A stretch of 64,000 nt of DNA from Bacteroidota bacterium (GTDB lineage Bacteria; Bacteroidota; JABWAT01), in assembly GCA_023151185.1 (NCBI GenBank), contig JAKLJL010000004.1, positions 11,586 through 75,585 on the forward strand, read 5' to 3'. The position numbers and the translations under genes were made by a program. Position 1 is the stretch's first letter, and each line of letters starts with the position of its first letter. Under the pieces are notes generated by a model. The model was given only the letters and a program-made list of their open reading frames with translations, had not been told where the DNA came from and searched no databases. This document shows, one piece after another, positions 25,180 through 33,626 of this stretch.

Positions 25180-26550
25180 TTATTCGTGATCAAGAGCCGT
25201 TGCTGAATCTCCCGGAGTTTTGGTTTTTACAGCCGGCCGCTGAGCGGACCCGGTTCCCAGCCCGACAACCTGAACCCGGTTTCCCGATCCGGCATCCTGA
25301 CGGTTTGAACTGCCGGGCATCAGTGCACCGGTTTCTGAAAGATAGGTACTGAAGGCCTTATCTTTTCTGGCCCGGGCCAAAAGGTCGTCTGAAGGACGAA
25401 GCCCGTTTCTGAGGGCATACAGCAACTGATTGGCTTCAATTATGGACAGTTTACTTTCAGATCCGGTAAGTCCGGCAATCTGAACCCGGCTTTCTGCAGG
25501 CATAGCCGGAGAAAAAACCGGGCGCCGGGTTTCGACCACCGCATACCGGGGTTCCGGCTGGGTCAGAAAACTTTCGGGGACAACTCTCGACAACCGGGGA
25601 ACGGTCAGGCGCAGGCTTCTGACGGTAAAGGCATCGACCGGTATCAGGGCATATTCTTCCCGGGAGGAATCCGAAAGGTGAACCACGTCAGATTTTTCGG
25701 GCAGAGAAATCAGCAGTGAGGTTCTGGCTGCCTGTGCGGACCGGTTTCCGAACCGGGTTTGCAGGGCTTCAATCTGACCTGCCAGATTCTGTTCAGAAAA
25801 TCTGGACAGAGAGGTCTGTAACTGATCTTTCAGTGAAAAAACGGAAGGATGAATCAGTAACCGGCCTTTGGAGTCAATCAATAAACCGGCCGTTAACCGA
25901 CCGGCAAAAACCCGGAGTTCACGGGTCAGCTCTTCCGGCGGACGGGAGGTGAGAAACCGGGAAATTTCTGCGGAAAATTCTGACCGGATGGAATCTTCGG
26001 ACGGATCTGCGGCTGAAACCAGCAGCCCGGGGATTCCGGCATCATTTCTTACAATCCGGACAAATTCAGTCCGGGCTGCATCAACCGGAACGGATTCCTG
26101 TTGAAGGAATCCAAGCATTTCGGAAGGCTCGGGCGCAGAGATCAGGGTCTGAACGGTTTCCTTCGCCGGAAGGGCCGTCAGCAGAGGAGCCGACGGTAAT
26201 TCCGGATCCCCGGAAAGAAGAACTGAATAGACAAGAACTGCACCTGCGCCCGAAGCCAGAACCCCGGCAAGTGCCAGACGGCCGGTATTCCACCGGGGTT
26301 TCACCGGCTGACGATCAATTTTTTCCATCAGCCCGGCATAGAAATACGGATTTGCCGGGATTTCCTTTTTAAGTTCGGCGCCGGCTTCCTGAAGAAGTGA
26401 CCGGTGAAAACCAACATACTCCCGGCATCCGGAACAGTCATTCAGGTGCCTGCTGACTTCACCGGCCGACTTTTCATCCAGCCGGTGATCCAAAAAAAGA
26501 TCCAGCCGGGATGAAAAAAGATTACAGGGCTTCATTTTCGTGTTCTGCAT
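25180..26550 (-). CDS. Large anti-sigma factor with zinc-finger N-domain
   Basis: A 456-residue membrane protein. Residues about 8-46 have an anti-sigma zinc-finger-like pattern (a Cys at residue 9, then HLNDCSGCREY with H-x3-C-x2-C) that would hold the partner sigma. A transmembrane helix is at residues about 91-113 (LALAGVLASGAGAVLVYSVLL). The periplasmic part is 330 residues, far longer than in minimal anti-sigma factors, and includes two similar RVQ-IAGL and RVQ-VVGL stretches near the C-terminus. It overlaps the sigma gene by 29 nt, so synthesis is coupled. It would keep the ECF sigma inactive until an envelope signal. A longer periplasmic domain may be the sensor; its trigger is unknown. 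A second ATG five codons on is also possible. Confidence 0.85.
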   Translation of the reverse strand: MQNTKMKPCNLFSSRLDLFLDHRLDEKSAGEVSRHLNDCSGCREYVGFHRSLLQEAGAELKKEIPANPYFYAGLMEKIDRQPVKPRWNTGRLALAGVLASGAGAVLVYSVLLSGDPELPSAPLLTALPAKETVQTLISAPEPSEMLGFLQQESVPVDAARTEFVRIVRNDAGIPGLLVSAADPSEDSIRSEFSAEISRFLTSRPPEELTRELRVFAGRLTAGLLIDSKGRLLIHPSVFSLKDQLQTSLSRFSEQNLAGQIEALQTRFGNRSAQAARTSLLISLPEKSDVVHLSDSSREEYALIPVDAFTVRSLRLTVPRLSRVVPESFLTQPEPRYAVVETRRPVFSPAMPAESRVQIAGLTGSESKLSIIEANQLLYALRNGLRPSDDLLARARKDKAFSTYLSETGALMPGSSNRQDAGSGNRVQVVGLGTGSAQRPAVKTKTPGDSATALDHE

Positions 26551-27193
26551 CGTTAAGTGAATCCTGACTGAAAAAGGGCTGGATCACTTCCTTCAGTGCC
26601 AGCCGGGCCCGGTTTAACCGCGATTTAACCGTCCCAAGTTCAATATTGAGCACTTCGGCAATGTCTTCATAACTCATATCCTCGAAGTCACGGAGCACGA
26701 TGATTGCCCGGTGTTTTTCAGAGATTTTCGACAAACCCCAGCGAACCAGTTCAACCCGTTCTTTTTTCAGCAGAGCCTTGTCGGCCGATGGATTCAGTGC
26801 CACCGGATCAAGTTCCATTTTTTCAAGACTGAAAAACCGACGGATTTTTCTTCTGCGGATCTCGTCGCGGCAGTGATTTACCGCGATCCGGTAAATCCAG
26901 GTCCCCAGATTGGACCGGTGCTCAAACCGGTTGATTGAGGTATAAACTTTAATAAAAATTTCCTGGACAAGGTCATCCAGCAGTTCCGGATCCCCTAAAA
27001 TGGAATAGACCAGCCCTCTGACCTTCTCCTGATACTGACGGACCAGTTTTTGAAAGGCCTTCCGGTCACCTGACTGACAGGCAACTGCAAGCTCATAATC
27101 GGGACTGTTTTCATAACTGACAGGTTCATCCAAAACTGCGGCCCGGACATCCATAGGTAACTCCTTCAGATCCTGATCTTGTTCATTTTTCAT
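26522..27193 (-). CDS. ECF-type RNA polymerase sigma factor
   Basis: A 223-residue sigma-70 family protein of the ECF group (RpoE-like). Region 2 spans residues about 50-110 (AFQKLVRQYQEKVRGLVYSILGD, DLVQEIFIKVY, GTWIYRIAVNHCRDEIRRRK) and region 4 residues about 150-205 (ISEKHRAIIVLRDFEDMSYEDIAE and VKSRLNRARLALKE). It lacks region 1.1 and 3, as ECF sigmas do. A 40-residue N-terminal extension is acidic. It is first of a minus-strand gene series: anti-sigma, secreted protein, LytR_C protein, rsfS, argS. A perfect TAnnTTTG box precedes it with a GGAAAC string further up. Confidence 0.93.
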   Translation of the reverse strand: MKNEQDQDLKELPMDVRAAVLDEPVSYENSPDYELAVACQSGDRKAFQKLVRQYQEKVRGLVYSILGDPELLDDLVQEIFIKVYTSINRFEHRSNLGTWIYRIAVNHCRDEIRRRKIRRFFSLEKMELDPVALNPSADKALLKKERVELVRWGLSKISEKHRAIIVLRDFEDMSYEDIAEVLNIELGTVKSRLNRARLALKEVIQPFFSQDSLNDAEHENEAL

Positions 27194-27257
27194 GTTTTTG
27201 TCGCATTCAGTCAGTCAAGGTTCCGTCTGGTATACCGGATTTTCACAACCCGGGTTT

Positions 27258-27288
27258 CAAAGATAGACAAGCGGACAGGATAGTTTCC
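27258..27288 (-). promoter_or_regulatory. Candidate promoter of the ECF sigma operon
   Basis: On the minus strand, TATCTTTG (complement of 27258-27265) is a perfect TAnnTTTG box, giving a leader of about 58 nt. No TTG is found at -33. Instead GGAAAC (complement of 27283-27288) with GTC 14 nt later resembles ECF -35/-10 elements, which would allow autoregulation. The two readings compete; only the -7 box is well supported. Confidence 0.4.
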
Positions 27289-27315
27289 TTCAGAAAGCGG
27301 GCAGGGATCCTTTTT

Positions 27316-27927
27316 TTACCCCGCAACGGGGAGCACCGGATTCACTGCAATACCCGAAATCATGACCCCCCGCCGTTTCAGGGATTTAATTTCGAATCCG
27401 GCCTGTACAAGATCAAGCTCAGTCCGGCGGTTCAGGTGGCAGCCGGCTGCCAGAGAAACCCAAACCGGATGAAACCAGGATGCCAGTTTTCTTGCCACCC
27501 GGCCTTCCGGCTCAACATGTTCAAAAAACCGGAGTTCCGCACCGGGTTTCAGGATCCGCCGGACCTCTGAAAGCACTTTTTCAGGACTCGACACCGAACA
27601 CAGGGTCAGGAACAGGACGGCAGCATCGGCTGAAGCCGAATCCACCTCGGGCAGGTGTTCAGCTTCCCGAAGGTGGTGAATGACCTGCGGGCCGCCAGAC
27701 TTCCGCCGGGCAAGAGCAAGGAGTTTTTTCATTCCGGGATTCGGGTCGGCCCCGATCACCACCCGGACTTCCGGCGGGTAGTGAGCCAGATTCAGTCCGT
27801 GCCCGATGCCGGGTTCAAGAACTGTACCCTGCAATCCGGAAAGCGTATTCTTCCGGAAGCGGTTAAATTTAAGAGACACCAGCCATTCAAGCCGGGGATA
27901 CAGATGAGTCCGGTAAAAATTTTTCAT
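27316..27927 (-). CDS. SAM-dependent methyltransferase (class I)
   Basis: A 203-residue methyltransferase. Motif I is TVLEPGIGHGLNLAHY, motif II region VVIGADPNPGM, a later SADAAVLFLTLCSV strand, and RRILKPGAELRFFEHV as the post-III signature. The C-terminal CHLNRRTELDLVQAGFEI and the last segment are like the METTL7-type of small methyltransferases that act on lipids or thiols. It has no signal. The start ATG at 27927 gives the usual MKNFYRTHLYPRLEW opening. It is 32 nt downstream of the epimerase gene on the same strand, likely co-transcribed. Substrate unknown. Confidence 0.8.
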   Translation of the reverse strand: MKNFYRTHLYPRLEWLVSLKFNRFRKNTLSGLQGTVLEPGIGHGLNLAHYPPEVRVVIGADPNPGMKKLLALARRKSGGPQVIHHLREAEHLPEVDSASADAAVLFLTLCSVSSPEKVLSEVRRILKPGAELRFFEHVEPEGRVARKLASWFHPVWVSLAAGCHLNRRTELDLVQAGFEIKSLKRRGVMISGIAVNPVLPVAG

Positions 27928-27959
27928 TGGGATTGGATGCGCACTTCGGTTCAGAAATG

Positions 27960-28877
27960 TCAGCGGCTGAGTAAATCCCGCAAGGCTGGTTCAAGTTCGG
28001 GGTAACGGAACTGAAACCCGGTTCTGAGAAGTTTTCCGGGCATCACACGCTGCCCTGTGGTCAGGACTTCCGCAACCTCTCCTTTCAGAATCCGGAGCAG
28101 AAAACCCGGAACCGGAAACCAGGACGGCCGGTTCAGTACCCCGCCAAGCGTCCGGCAGAATTCCGCCATGGTGACCGGAACCGGTGCCGTTGCATTAACT
28201 GCACCGGACAGATCCGGATTTTCCAGGGCCTCTACCAGAATTGCCGCTTCATCCTGCAGATGGATCCACGAAAAATACTGGGTACCGGGCAAAACAGGTC
28301 CGCCGGTATAAAGAAGAAAAGGCAGCTTCATTTCCTTTAAGGCCCCTTCTGACGGATCCAGAACAATACCGGTTCGGACAACCACCGTCCGGGTGCCGGA
28401 TTGAACTGCTCTGAGGGATTCGGCTTCCCATTCGATGCCGACCCGGGCCAGAAAATCGGATCCTGCCGGACTGATTTCGGTTAAAATCCGGTCATCACAG
28501 GGACCATAAATGCCGATGGCGGAACCTGAAACAAACACGCCCGGGGGCTTTTCAAGCTTTCTAAATGCCTCAGTCAACGCACGGGTACCCGTAACCCGGC
28601 TGTTCCGGATTTCCTTTTTATAGGCAGCCGTCCACCGACGGCCGGCTACTGATGCCCCGGCCAGATGAATGACGCCGGTAACACCTTCCAGTTCTGATCG
28701 CCAGAGTTCCGGCCTCTCAGGGTTCCAGGTTACCCAGTGATCTGCCCACGGGACCGATTCCCGGGCCTGATCTGAATCCCGGCTGAAGACTACGACCCGG
28801 TATTGCTTTTCTTTCAGCAGCCGGGTTACTGCTTTTCCGATCAACCCGGTTGCACCGGTTACCACAACTGTTTTCAT
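27960..28877 (-). CDS. NAD-dependent epimerase of the TIGR01777 (YfcH/SDR39U1) family
   Basis: A 305-residue atypical short-chain dehydrogenase. GATGLIGKAVTRLL is the Rossmann Gly motif; VIHLAGASVAGRRW and YKKEIRNSRVTGTRAL are diagnostic of the SDR39U1/YfcH group, whose members lack the canonical Tyr-x3-Lys and bind NADP without a firmly known substrate. Other family landmarks are FVSGSAIGIYGPCDDRILTE and FSWIHLQDEA. The C-terminal DUF1731 part is seen as GEVAEVLTTGQRVMPGKLL. AAGGA lies 5 nt before the ATG. It leads a two-gene unit with the methyltransferase. Confidence 0.9.
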   Translation of the reverse strand: MKTVVVTGATGLIGKAVTRLLKEKQYRVVVFSRDSDQARESVPWADHWVTWNPERPELWRSELEGVTGVIHLAGASVAGRRWTAAYKKEIRNSRVTGTRALTEAFRKLEKPPGVFVSGSAIGIYGPCDDRILTEISPAGSDFLARVGIEWEAESLRAVQSGTRTVVVRTGIVLDPSEGALKEMKLPFLLYTGGPVLPGTQYFSWIHLQDEAAILVEALENPDLSGAVNATAPVPVTMAEFCRTLGGVLNRPSWFPVPGFLLRILKGEVAEVLTTGQRVMPGKLLRTGFQFRYPELEPALRDLLSR

Positions 28878-29064
28878 TTCTTTCCTTCTGACTCCGGCTC
28901 CTGCTGATGAATCCCGCCCGGGTCACCGGATTAAACACAAAACCTGCTAAATCCTGTTCCGGATTGAGGGGGATCACGGATTTGGCCTTAAACCCGGAAA
29001 ACCTGCCCTGCATCACAGGATGAACTTCCCGTTAAAAGCATCTTCGTTAAAAAAGGCAGTAAAA

Positions 29065-29211
29065 ATGAAAAATCTGATTCAGTCTCTTTTGTTATTTCTC
29101 TTCTCGGCAGCATTACTTGTTTTTTCGGATACCCTTAACCCGAAACCTGCGGGAGGCACCGACAACCCTGACCTTCAGAAACTCAGAGGTTCGGTTATTC
29201 AGGAACCGTAA
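29065..29211 (+). CDS. Possible small secreted peptide
   Basis: A 48-codon frame with ATG at 29065; an earlier in-frame ATG at 29020 would add 15 residues. The first 22 residues look like a signal peptide (MKNLIQSLLLFLFSAALLVF), the rest is a short polar peptide ending RGSVIQEP. AAGGC 10 nt upstream is a weak ribosome site. Its last 13 nt overlap the end of the convergent outer-membrane protein gene. The export-like start speaks for a real gene, the small size and overlap against. Confidence 0.35.
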   Translation: MKNLIQSLLLFLFSAALLVFSDTLNPKPAGGTDNPDLQKLRGSVIQEP

Positions 29212-29999
29212 ACCACTCTCAGAATTCCCAACCGCCAGGTCATGCCCTGAGCTGTATTCCTCCGGCTGATCAGCCCGTCTGCACTTCCGAACAGGCTCCA
29301 GGCCTCCGCAACCTGAGCTTTTATCTGAAGAGAGACCAGACCGTAGCCGGTTCCGTTTGCCGAACCGGTCAAGGGTGAATCGGTTGCACGGATCAGGCCG
29401 AGAGGCCATTTCCACCGGTTCCAGAGCCTGACCGACCATTTGGCCCGGTCGTATCCCAGCCCGGCCCCGGCAAGCAATTCGTGATTTTTTGGGTCTTCCC
29501 TGAAATTGGCACCGGCCTCAAACAGAATGGAAGCTTCCGGTAAACCGGCAGGATGCCAGGTCCCCGAGCCCAGAGCCAGTTTCTGGATTTCACCCCAGCC
29601 TGCGGGGACCGGATTATCCAGACGCCCGGTATCCCCAACCGGAACCCGAAGGACCAGAGAACCGGCCAGCATCAGATTTATTGCGGGACGGATTCCGAAT
29701 GAAACAGAAAAAAATCCGTCACCTGTCCCGATGGTTTTTTCGGGACCGTACCCCAGACTATTCCAGACGGTCCATCCTGCAGACATCCGGGTTGTTTCTG
29801 AAAGCACCCAGGCACCGCCGGCCGAGAGTGACCGGGAAATGACTTCGGGAACTGAATAGGAATTTCCACGGTAATCCCATGCTGTCTCTGAAGAAAACCC
29901 CGAAACTTCGGCAGACAGGGATAGCGTTCCTGGCGATCCCAGTGTTCCGCCATCCGGCAGAAATACTAAAAATTGAAGCAGAAGAACTCCGGCACTCAT
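29199..29999 (-). CDS. Exported outer-membrane beta-barrel-like protein
   Basis: A 266-residue protein with a short hydrophobic start (MSAGVLLLQFLVFLPDGG) and then barrel-like alternation (LSAEVSGFSSETAWDYRG, TRMSAGWTVWNSLGYG, GFFSVSFGIRPAINLM, KWSVRLWNRWKWPLG). I do not recognise the family; similar sequences are described as transporters or meta-pathway phenol-degradation-like barrels, but the similarity is only in style. It begins directly after the queE stop with no spacer, so translation is coupled to queE. The terminal sequence LGILRVVYGS lacks an aromatic last residue. An inner-leaflet or periplasmic protein cannot be excluded. Confidence 0.7.
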   Translation of the reverse strand: MSAGVLLLQFLVFLPDGGTLGSPGTLSLSAEVSGFSSETAWDYRGNSYSVPEVISRSLSAGGAWVLSETTRMSAGWTVWNSLGYGPEKTIGTGDGFFSVSFGIRPAINLMLAGSLVLRVPVGDTGRLDNPVPAGWGEIQKLALGSGTWHPAGLPEASILFEAGANFREDPKNHELLAGAGLGYDRAKWSVRLWNRWKWPLGLIRATDSPLTGSANGTGYGLVSLQIKAQVAEAWSLFGSADGLISRRNTAQGMTWRLGILRVVYGS

Positions 30000-30641
30000 T
30001 TAAACACCCTTTTCAGAACCGGGCCATAAAAACTTGTGAAGCTGAACCTGAAACCGGACCGGAAGACCGGAGTCAATTACCCATTTTGCCAGCAGGGCCG
30101 GTTCTACTTCCTTCCAGATCGGCGAAAACAGAACCGTCCATCTGAGCAGATTCAGTTCGGTCACCTTTTCAACCGACCAGTCGAAATCGGCCCGGCTGCC
30201 GATGACAAACTTAAGTTCATCCCAGGGCTGCAGGTCACCGACAAGCGTGTAGTCATTATTTTTCATCATCCCGGAGGACGGCGTTTTAAAATCCACAATT
30301 TTCCGGACCCGGGCCGGTACTTCCCGGATGGGCAGACTTCCGGATGTTTCGAGCAGCACTTCATATCCTTCATCCAGCAACCGCTGCATGAGACTCACTG
30401 AGCCGGACTGAAGCAGAGGCTCACCGCCGGTCAGTTCAACCAGTTTACAGGGAAATGCTCTGATCTGGGTCAGAATCGCCTCCAGGCCCTGATCTTCTCC
30501 TTCATAAAAAGCATATTCCGTGTCGCAATAGGTGCATCTGAGATGGCATTCAGTGAGACGGATAAAAATACACGGCCTTCCGGCATGGGTACTTTCACCC
30601 TGAACGGAGTAATAAATTTCATTGATTTTCAGTGTTTGCAT
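30000..30641 (-). CDS. queE: 7-carboxy-7-deazaguanine synthase (radical SAM)
   Basis: A 213-residue radical-SAM enzyme that rearranges 6-carboxytetrahydropterin to 7-carboxy-7-deazaguanine in the queuosine pathway. The cluster motif is CHLRCTYC (C-x3-C-x2-C), preceded by EIYYSVQGEST and FIRLTECH, which are QueE signatures. VELTGGEPLLQ is the SAM-binding GGE motif and LLETSGSLPIR follows. QueC, QueD and QueF are not in the window. Its stop abuts the ATG of the outer-membrane protein. A gap of 76 nt separates it from the GH2 gene upstream. Confidence 0.95.
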   Translation of the reverse strand: MQTLKINEIYYSVQGESTHAGRPCIFIRLTECHLRCTYCDTEYAFYEGEDQGLEAILTQIRAFPCKLVELTGGEPLLQSGSVSLMQRLLDEGYEVLLETSGSLPIREVPARVRKIVDFKTPSSGMMKNNDYTLVGDLQPWDELKFVIGSRADFDWSVEKVTELNLLRWTVLFSPIWKEVEPALLAKWVIDSGLPVRFQVQLHKFLWPGSEKGV

Positions 30642-30717
30642 GCTGTTTTTTCCTGAGTACCCCGGACCAATTCCCCGGATCTGATCCGGATATTCCTCTT
30701 CCGGCGGGGATATTCCG

Positions 30718-33540
30718 TTACTCTCTTATCAATTTTTTCAGATCATCCCGGCTCAGAGTGGCAGACGGCGTAAACTCCGGTCCGGACAGATACCTCATCA
30801 GGCTGGATTTCAACTGACGGGCTGCGGGGCGGTTTTCAAGATCCCGGGTCAGGTCAAACGAACAGATCATCAGTTTCCCGTTACCGGCTTTTGCTTCGAT
30901 CAGGTAACCCAGCGGGGTGTTCAGAGTGTACGTGTCAATTGCCCGGATGACCGGCTGAACAGACGGCTGAAGGGCAGAAAGCGACATCGGCCAGCCATTC
31001 ATCACCAGATCCCACCACTGCCAGTCTGAGTGAAAGGCCGTTGGGAACGTTCGGAAGGCCGGATGATCCGGATCCACCAGAATCCCGAGTGTATGGGCCT
31101 TCTGAGGCCATTTAAAGGTTGAGTTCCAGAAAACCGGTGTGAAACAACTATCCCTGAAATTCACCAGTGACCGCCGGTCTGCCAGCAGTAACACCGTTTC
31201 CCCGTTCTGCAAGGCCTCCAGTGCCTGATTCAATTCGGTTCCCTTAAAGACGGCAACCTTCGGTTTTGCGGAAACCGGCTCTGCTTTGGGATAAATCCAG
31301 CAGGACCACGAATTCCGGATTAAAGTTCCCGGAACCGAAATCACCAGTTCAGCCTGTACTGCATCCGTAACCGATCCGGTTGAGATCTGAACAGAGCCGA
31401 AGCTGGTCAATCCGCCGGCCGGAACTGTTGTTACGGGCAGTTTTCCCGTTCCGATTTGCTTCCCGGTCCGGGTTGTAAAAGTCCACTCCGGCTGAATTTC
31501 CTTCAGGGTCTGATCCGAATAATTGGCAATTTCAGCACCGAATGAGAAAGTTTCTCCAGCTGTCCAGACCCGTTTGGGCAGGCGGGCCAGCGGAACAACC
31601 GGTCCGCAGTATTCCCGGTGAATTTCGGGAGAAACCAGCCCTTTCGATTCTCCGAAATCATTCAGAATACCCACGATGGAAATCCACTGATTCTGATAAT
31701 CTGCCAGGCCCAGAAGCTGGAATCCGCCAAAACCCGGTGTCCGGAACGCCGATTCGATTTCCTCTTTGTACAACAGGGCAGCAAGTTTGCCAGATGCCAG
31801 CGAAAAAGACCCGGCAAGCGGGAAAAGTCCGTTTTCTTTCAGCATTTTCTCGATACGTTCGCCGTTGGTATTTCTGAGTGTTCCGTTAAATTTTGCATTG
31901 TCTTCCATCCGGGGAAAACTGGCCCACTGCCCGATTTCATGGGCAATCAGCGGCGCTTTAACGTCTTTCAGCCCCGCCCGGTAATCATGGGTTGTCGCCG
32001 GCTGGGTCCGGTTGAACCGGCTGGCAGAAATTACATCCCCGCCGCCCCAGGTAATCCCGACAATGGGGTTGAAAAACGGCCAGTCGGGTGACGGATCATT
32101 TCCCCATGCCGAAATGTAAAAATCGTCGGTGCAGGTCAGGCTCAGCGGATTCGACGTGCAGGCGACCAGATGGCGGGGATCCCGCTGCCTGGCCTGCCCG
32201 GTCAGCCGGCGGGTTTCGACATTGTGGGTAAAGGCCTCATTGTTCAGCGACAGCATCCCAAAGGACGGATGGTTCCCGTACGTATCCAGAATCCGGTTCA
32301 GTTCAGCGTAGGGAATGCCGCACAACTCGGGCTGAAGAATCAGACCGGTCTCATCAGCAGCCTCAAATGCCGCTTCAGGCGGGCACCAGGTATGGAACCG
32401 GACATGGTTCAGGCCATACTCCCGGTAAATCCGGAACTGCTTCAGCCAGGAGGCCTTGTCCATAAAGGTATACCCGGTCAGCGGAAACATATTGCAATCG
32501 ACTGTTCCTCTTAAGAAAACCGGAATTCCGTTCAGGGTAATCTGGCGGCCGTTGGTGCCGATTTCCCGCATCCCAAAGGTGAGGATTCTTTCTTCTGTCT
32601 CTGTGCCATTCCGGCGGATTACGGTCCGGAGTTCATATAACCCGGGCGAAAACTCTGACCAGTATCTGACCGGTTCGGGGACGGAAAGTGTTCCTGAAAG
32701 TGAGTCTGAAGTGACCGGAAAGGACCGGGAGAGAAGCCAGGCCTCCTCCCCCTTTTTCCGGAGGGAGACGGTAACCACCGTTTCTGATCCCCCGGGTTTT
32801 CCGGCAAATCCGGCCCGGAACGTGATTTGGTTTTTCCGGATATCGGGGTAAACCTGAACAGACTGAATGCAGAAGTCTGCCGGTTGTGACTGAAGTTCAA
32901 TTTTGCCGATAATACCATTCCAGAGCATCCCGATGGAGGTTACCACATGATGTCCGTACTGGCTGTACCGGCTGTCATCCGGATTTACCAGAACCGTCAG
33001 CCGGTGAACCCCGGGAACCGCATTTCCGGTGATAAAAAGAGAATGCGGATGGCCGTATCCATACTCACTGCTGACCGGAACACCATCCCAGAATGCCTGA
33101 CTGGCACCCTGGAGCCGTTCGAGAAACAGAGTCAGACGGCGGCCCCGCCAGGATTCAGGAACCGTCACCTCACGCTGAACCCAGAAAGCACCGTCATACC
33201 GCAGCCGTCGTTCAAGTCCGGATGTCAGTACCGGAGATTCCTGCAACAGGGACCCGATACCGGCTTCGTCGGTGGTTCCCGGAAGGTGAATCTCATCCTT
33301 CACCCGGAACGGCAGATTCCGGAAGTAAAGCCGGTTCAGCAGGGCAACCGAATCGTTTGATGGAAGACGGCGGGCATACCATTTTTCAGAAATTCCGATT
33401 TTAACCGGCCAATCCCTGTAATTGCCGTCTAAGGTAATGCGCCACTGCCCGTCAAGCGGAAGCGTCTCCTGAGCTGATGCCGAAAGTGGAAAAAGGAATA
33501 AAGGAAGAGCCTGAAACAGGCGGAGTCTGAGGGTGGTCAT
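30718..33540 (-). CDS. Secreted glycoside hydrolase family 2
   Basis: A 940-residue exported GH2 enzyme (beta-galactosidase/glucuronidase/mannosidase group). A signal peptide ends ASAQ near residue 24. The N-terminal jelly roll and immunoglobulin-like domains are seen in FWVQREVTVPESWRGRRL and VYPDIRKNQITFRAG. The TIM barrel has FLRGTVDCNMFPLTGY and HVRFHTWCPPEAAFEAADE. E435 in LNNEAF is the expected acid/base and E535 in AHEIGQW the nucleophile; both are present. A C-terminal part of about 280 residues has Ig-like strands and a GATase1-like fold region. AGGA is 7 nt before the ATG. Substrate is not defined; the long beta-sandwich tail fits polymer side-chain cleavage. Confidence 0.9.
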   Translation of the reverse strand: MTTLRLRLFQALPLFLFPLSASAQETLPLDGQWRITLDGNYRDWPVKIGISEKWYARRLPSNDSVALLNRLYFRNLPFRVKDEIHLPGTTDEAGIGSLLQESPVLTSGLERRLRYDGAFWVQREVTVPESWRGRRLTLFLERLQGASQAFWDGVPVSSEYGYGHPHSLFITGNAVPGVHRLTVLVNPDDSRYSQYGHHVVTSIGMLWNGIIGKIELQSQPADFCIQSVQVYPDIRKNQITFRAGFAGKPGGSETVVTVSLRKKGEEAWLLSRSFPVTSDSLSGTLSVPEPVRYWSEFSPGLYELRTVIRRNGTETEERILTFGMREIGTNGRQITLNGIPVFLRGTVDCNMFPLTGYTFMDKASWLKQFRIYREYGLNHVRFHTWCPPEAAFEAADETGLILQPELCGIPYAELNRILDTYGNHPSFGMLSLNNEAFTHNVETRRLTGQARQRDPRHLVACTSNPLSLTCTDDFYISAWGNDPSPDWPFFNPIVGITWGGGDVISASRFNRTQPATTHDYRAGLKDVKAPLIAHEIGQWASFPRMEDNAKFNGTLRNTNGERIEKMLKENGLFPLAGSFSLASGKLAALLYKEEIESAFRTPGFGGFQLLGLADYQNQWISIVGILNDFGESKGLVSPEIHREYCGPVVPLARLPKRVWTAGETFSFGAEIANYSDQTLKEIQPEWTFTTRTGKQIGTGKLPVTTVPAGGLTSFGSVQISTGSVTDAVQAELVISVPGTLIRNSWSCWIYPKAEPVSAKPKVAVFKGTELNQALEALQNGETVLLLADRRSLVNFRDSCFTPVFWNSTFKWPQKAHTLGILVDPDHPAFRTFPTAFHSDWQWWDLVMNGWPMSLSALQPSVQPVIRAIDTYTLNTPLGYLIEAKAGNGKLMICSFDLTRDLENRPAARQLKSSLMRYLSGPEFTPSATLSRDDLKKLIRE

Positions 33541-33575
33541 GGCGGAGTCCTTGATTGCGATTCAAAGGCGGAACT

Positions 33576-33618
33576 AAAAAAACAGACCCGTTTACCCCCT
33601 CCGGGGTGGAAACCGGTC
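33576..33618 (-). terminator. Terminator after holB
   Basis: On the minus strand, a stem with GACC at one foot and GGTC at the other encloses CCCC-GGA-GGGG, followed by a run of seven T's (complement of 33576-33582). It starts 9 nt after the holB stop, so it ends the ilvE-holB unit. The 35 nt that remain before the GH2 ATG leave little room for a separate promoter. Confidence 0.65.
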
Positions 33619-33626
33619 AATGGAAT

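Noticed and set aside
30675-30689. A palindrome CCGGATC-T-GATCCGG before queE
   Set aside because: A central gap of one base cannot form an RNA hairpin and there is no U-run; a protein site is possible but nothing supports it.
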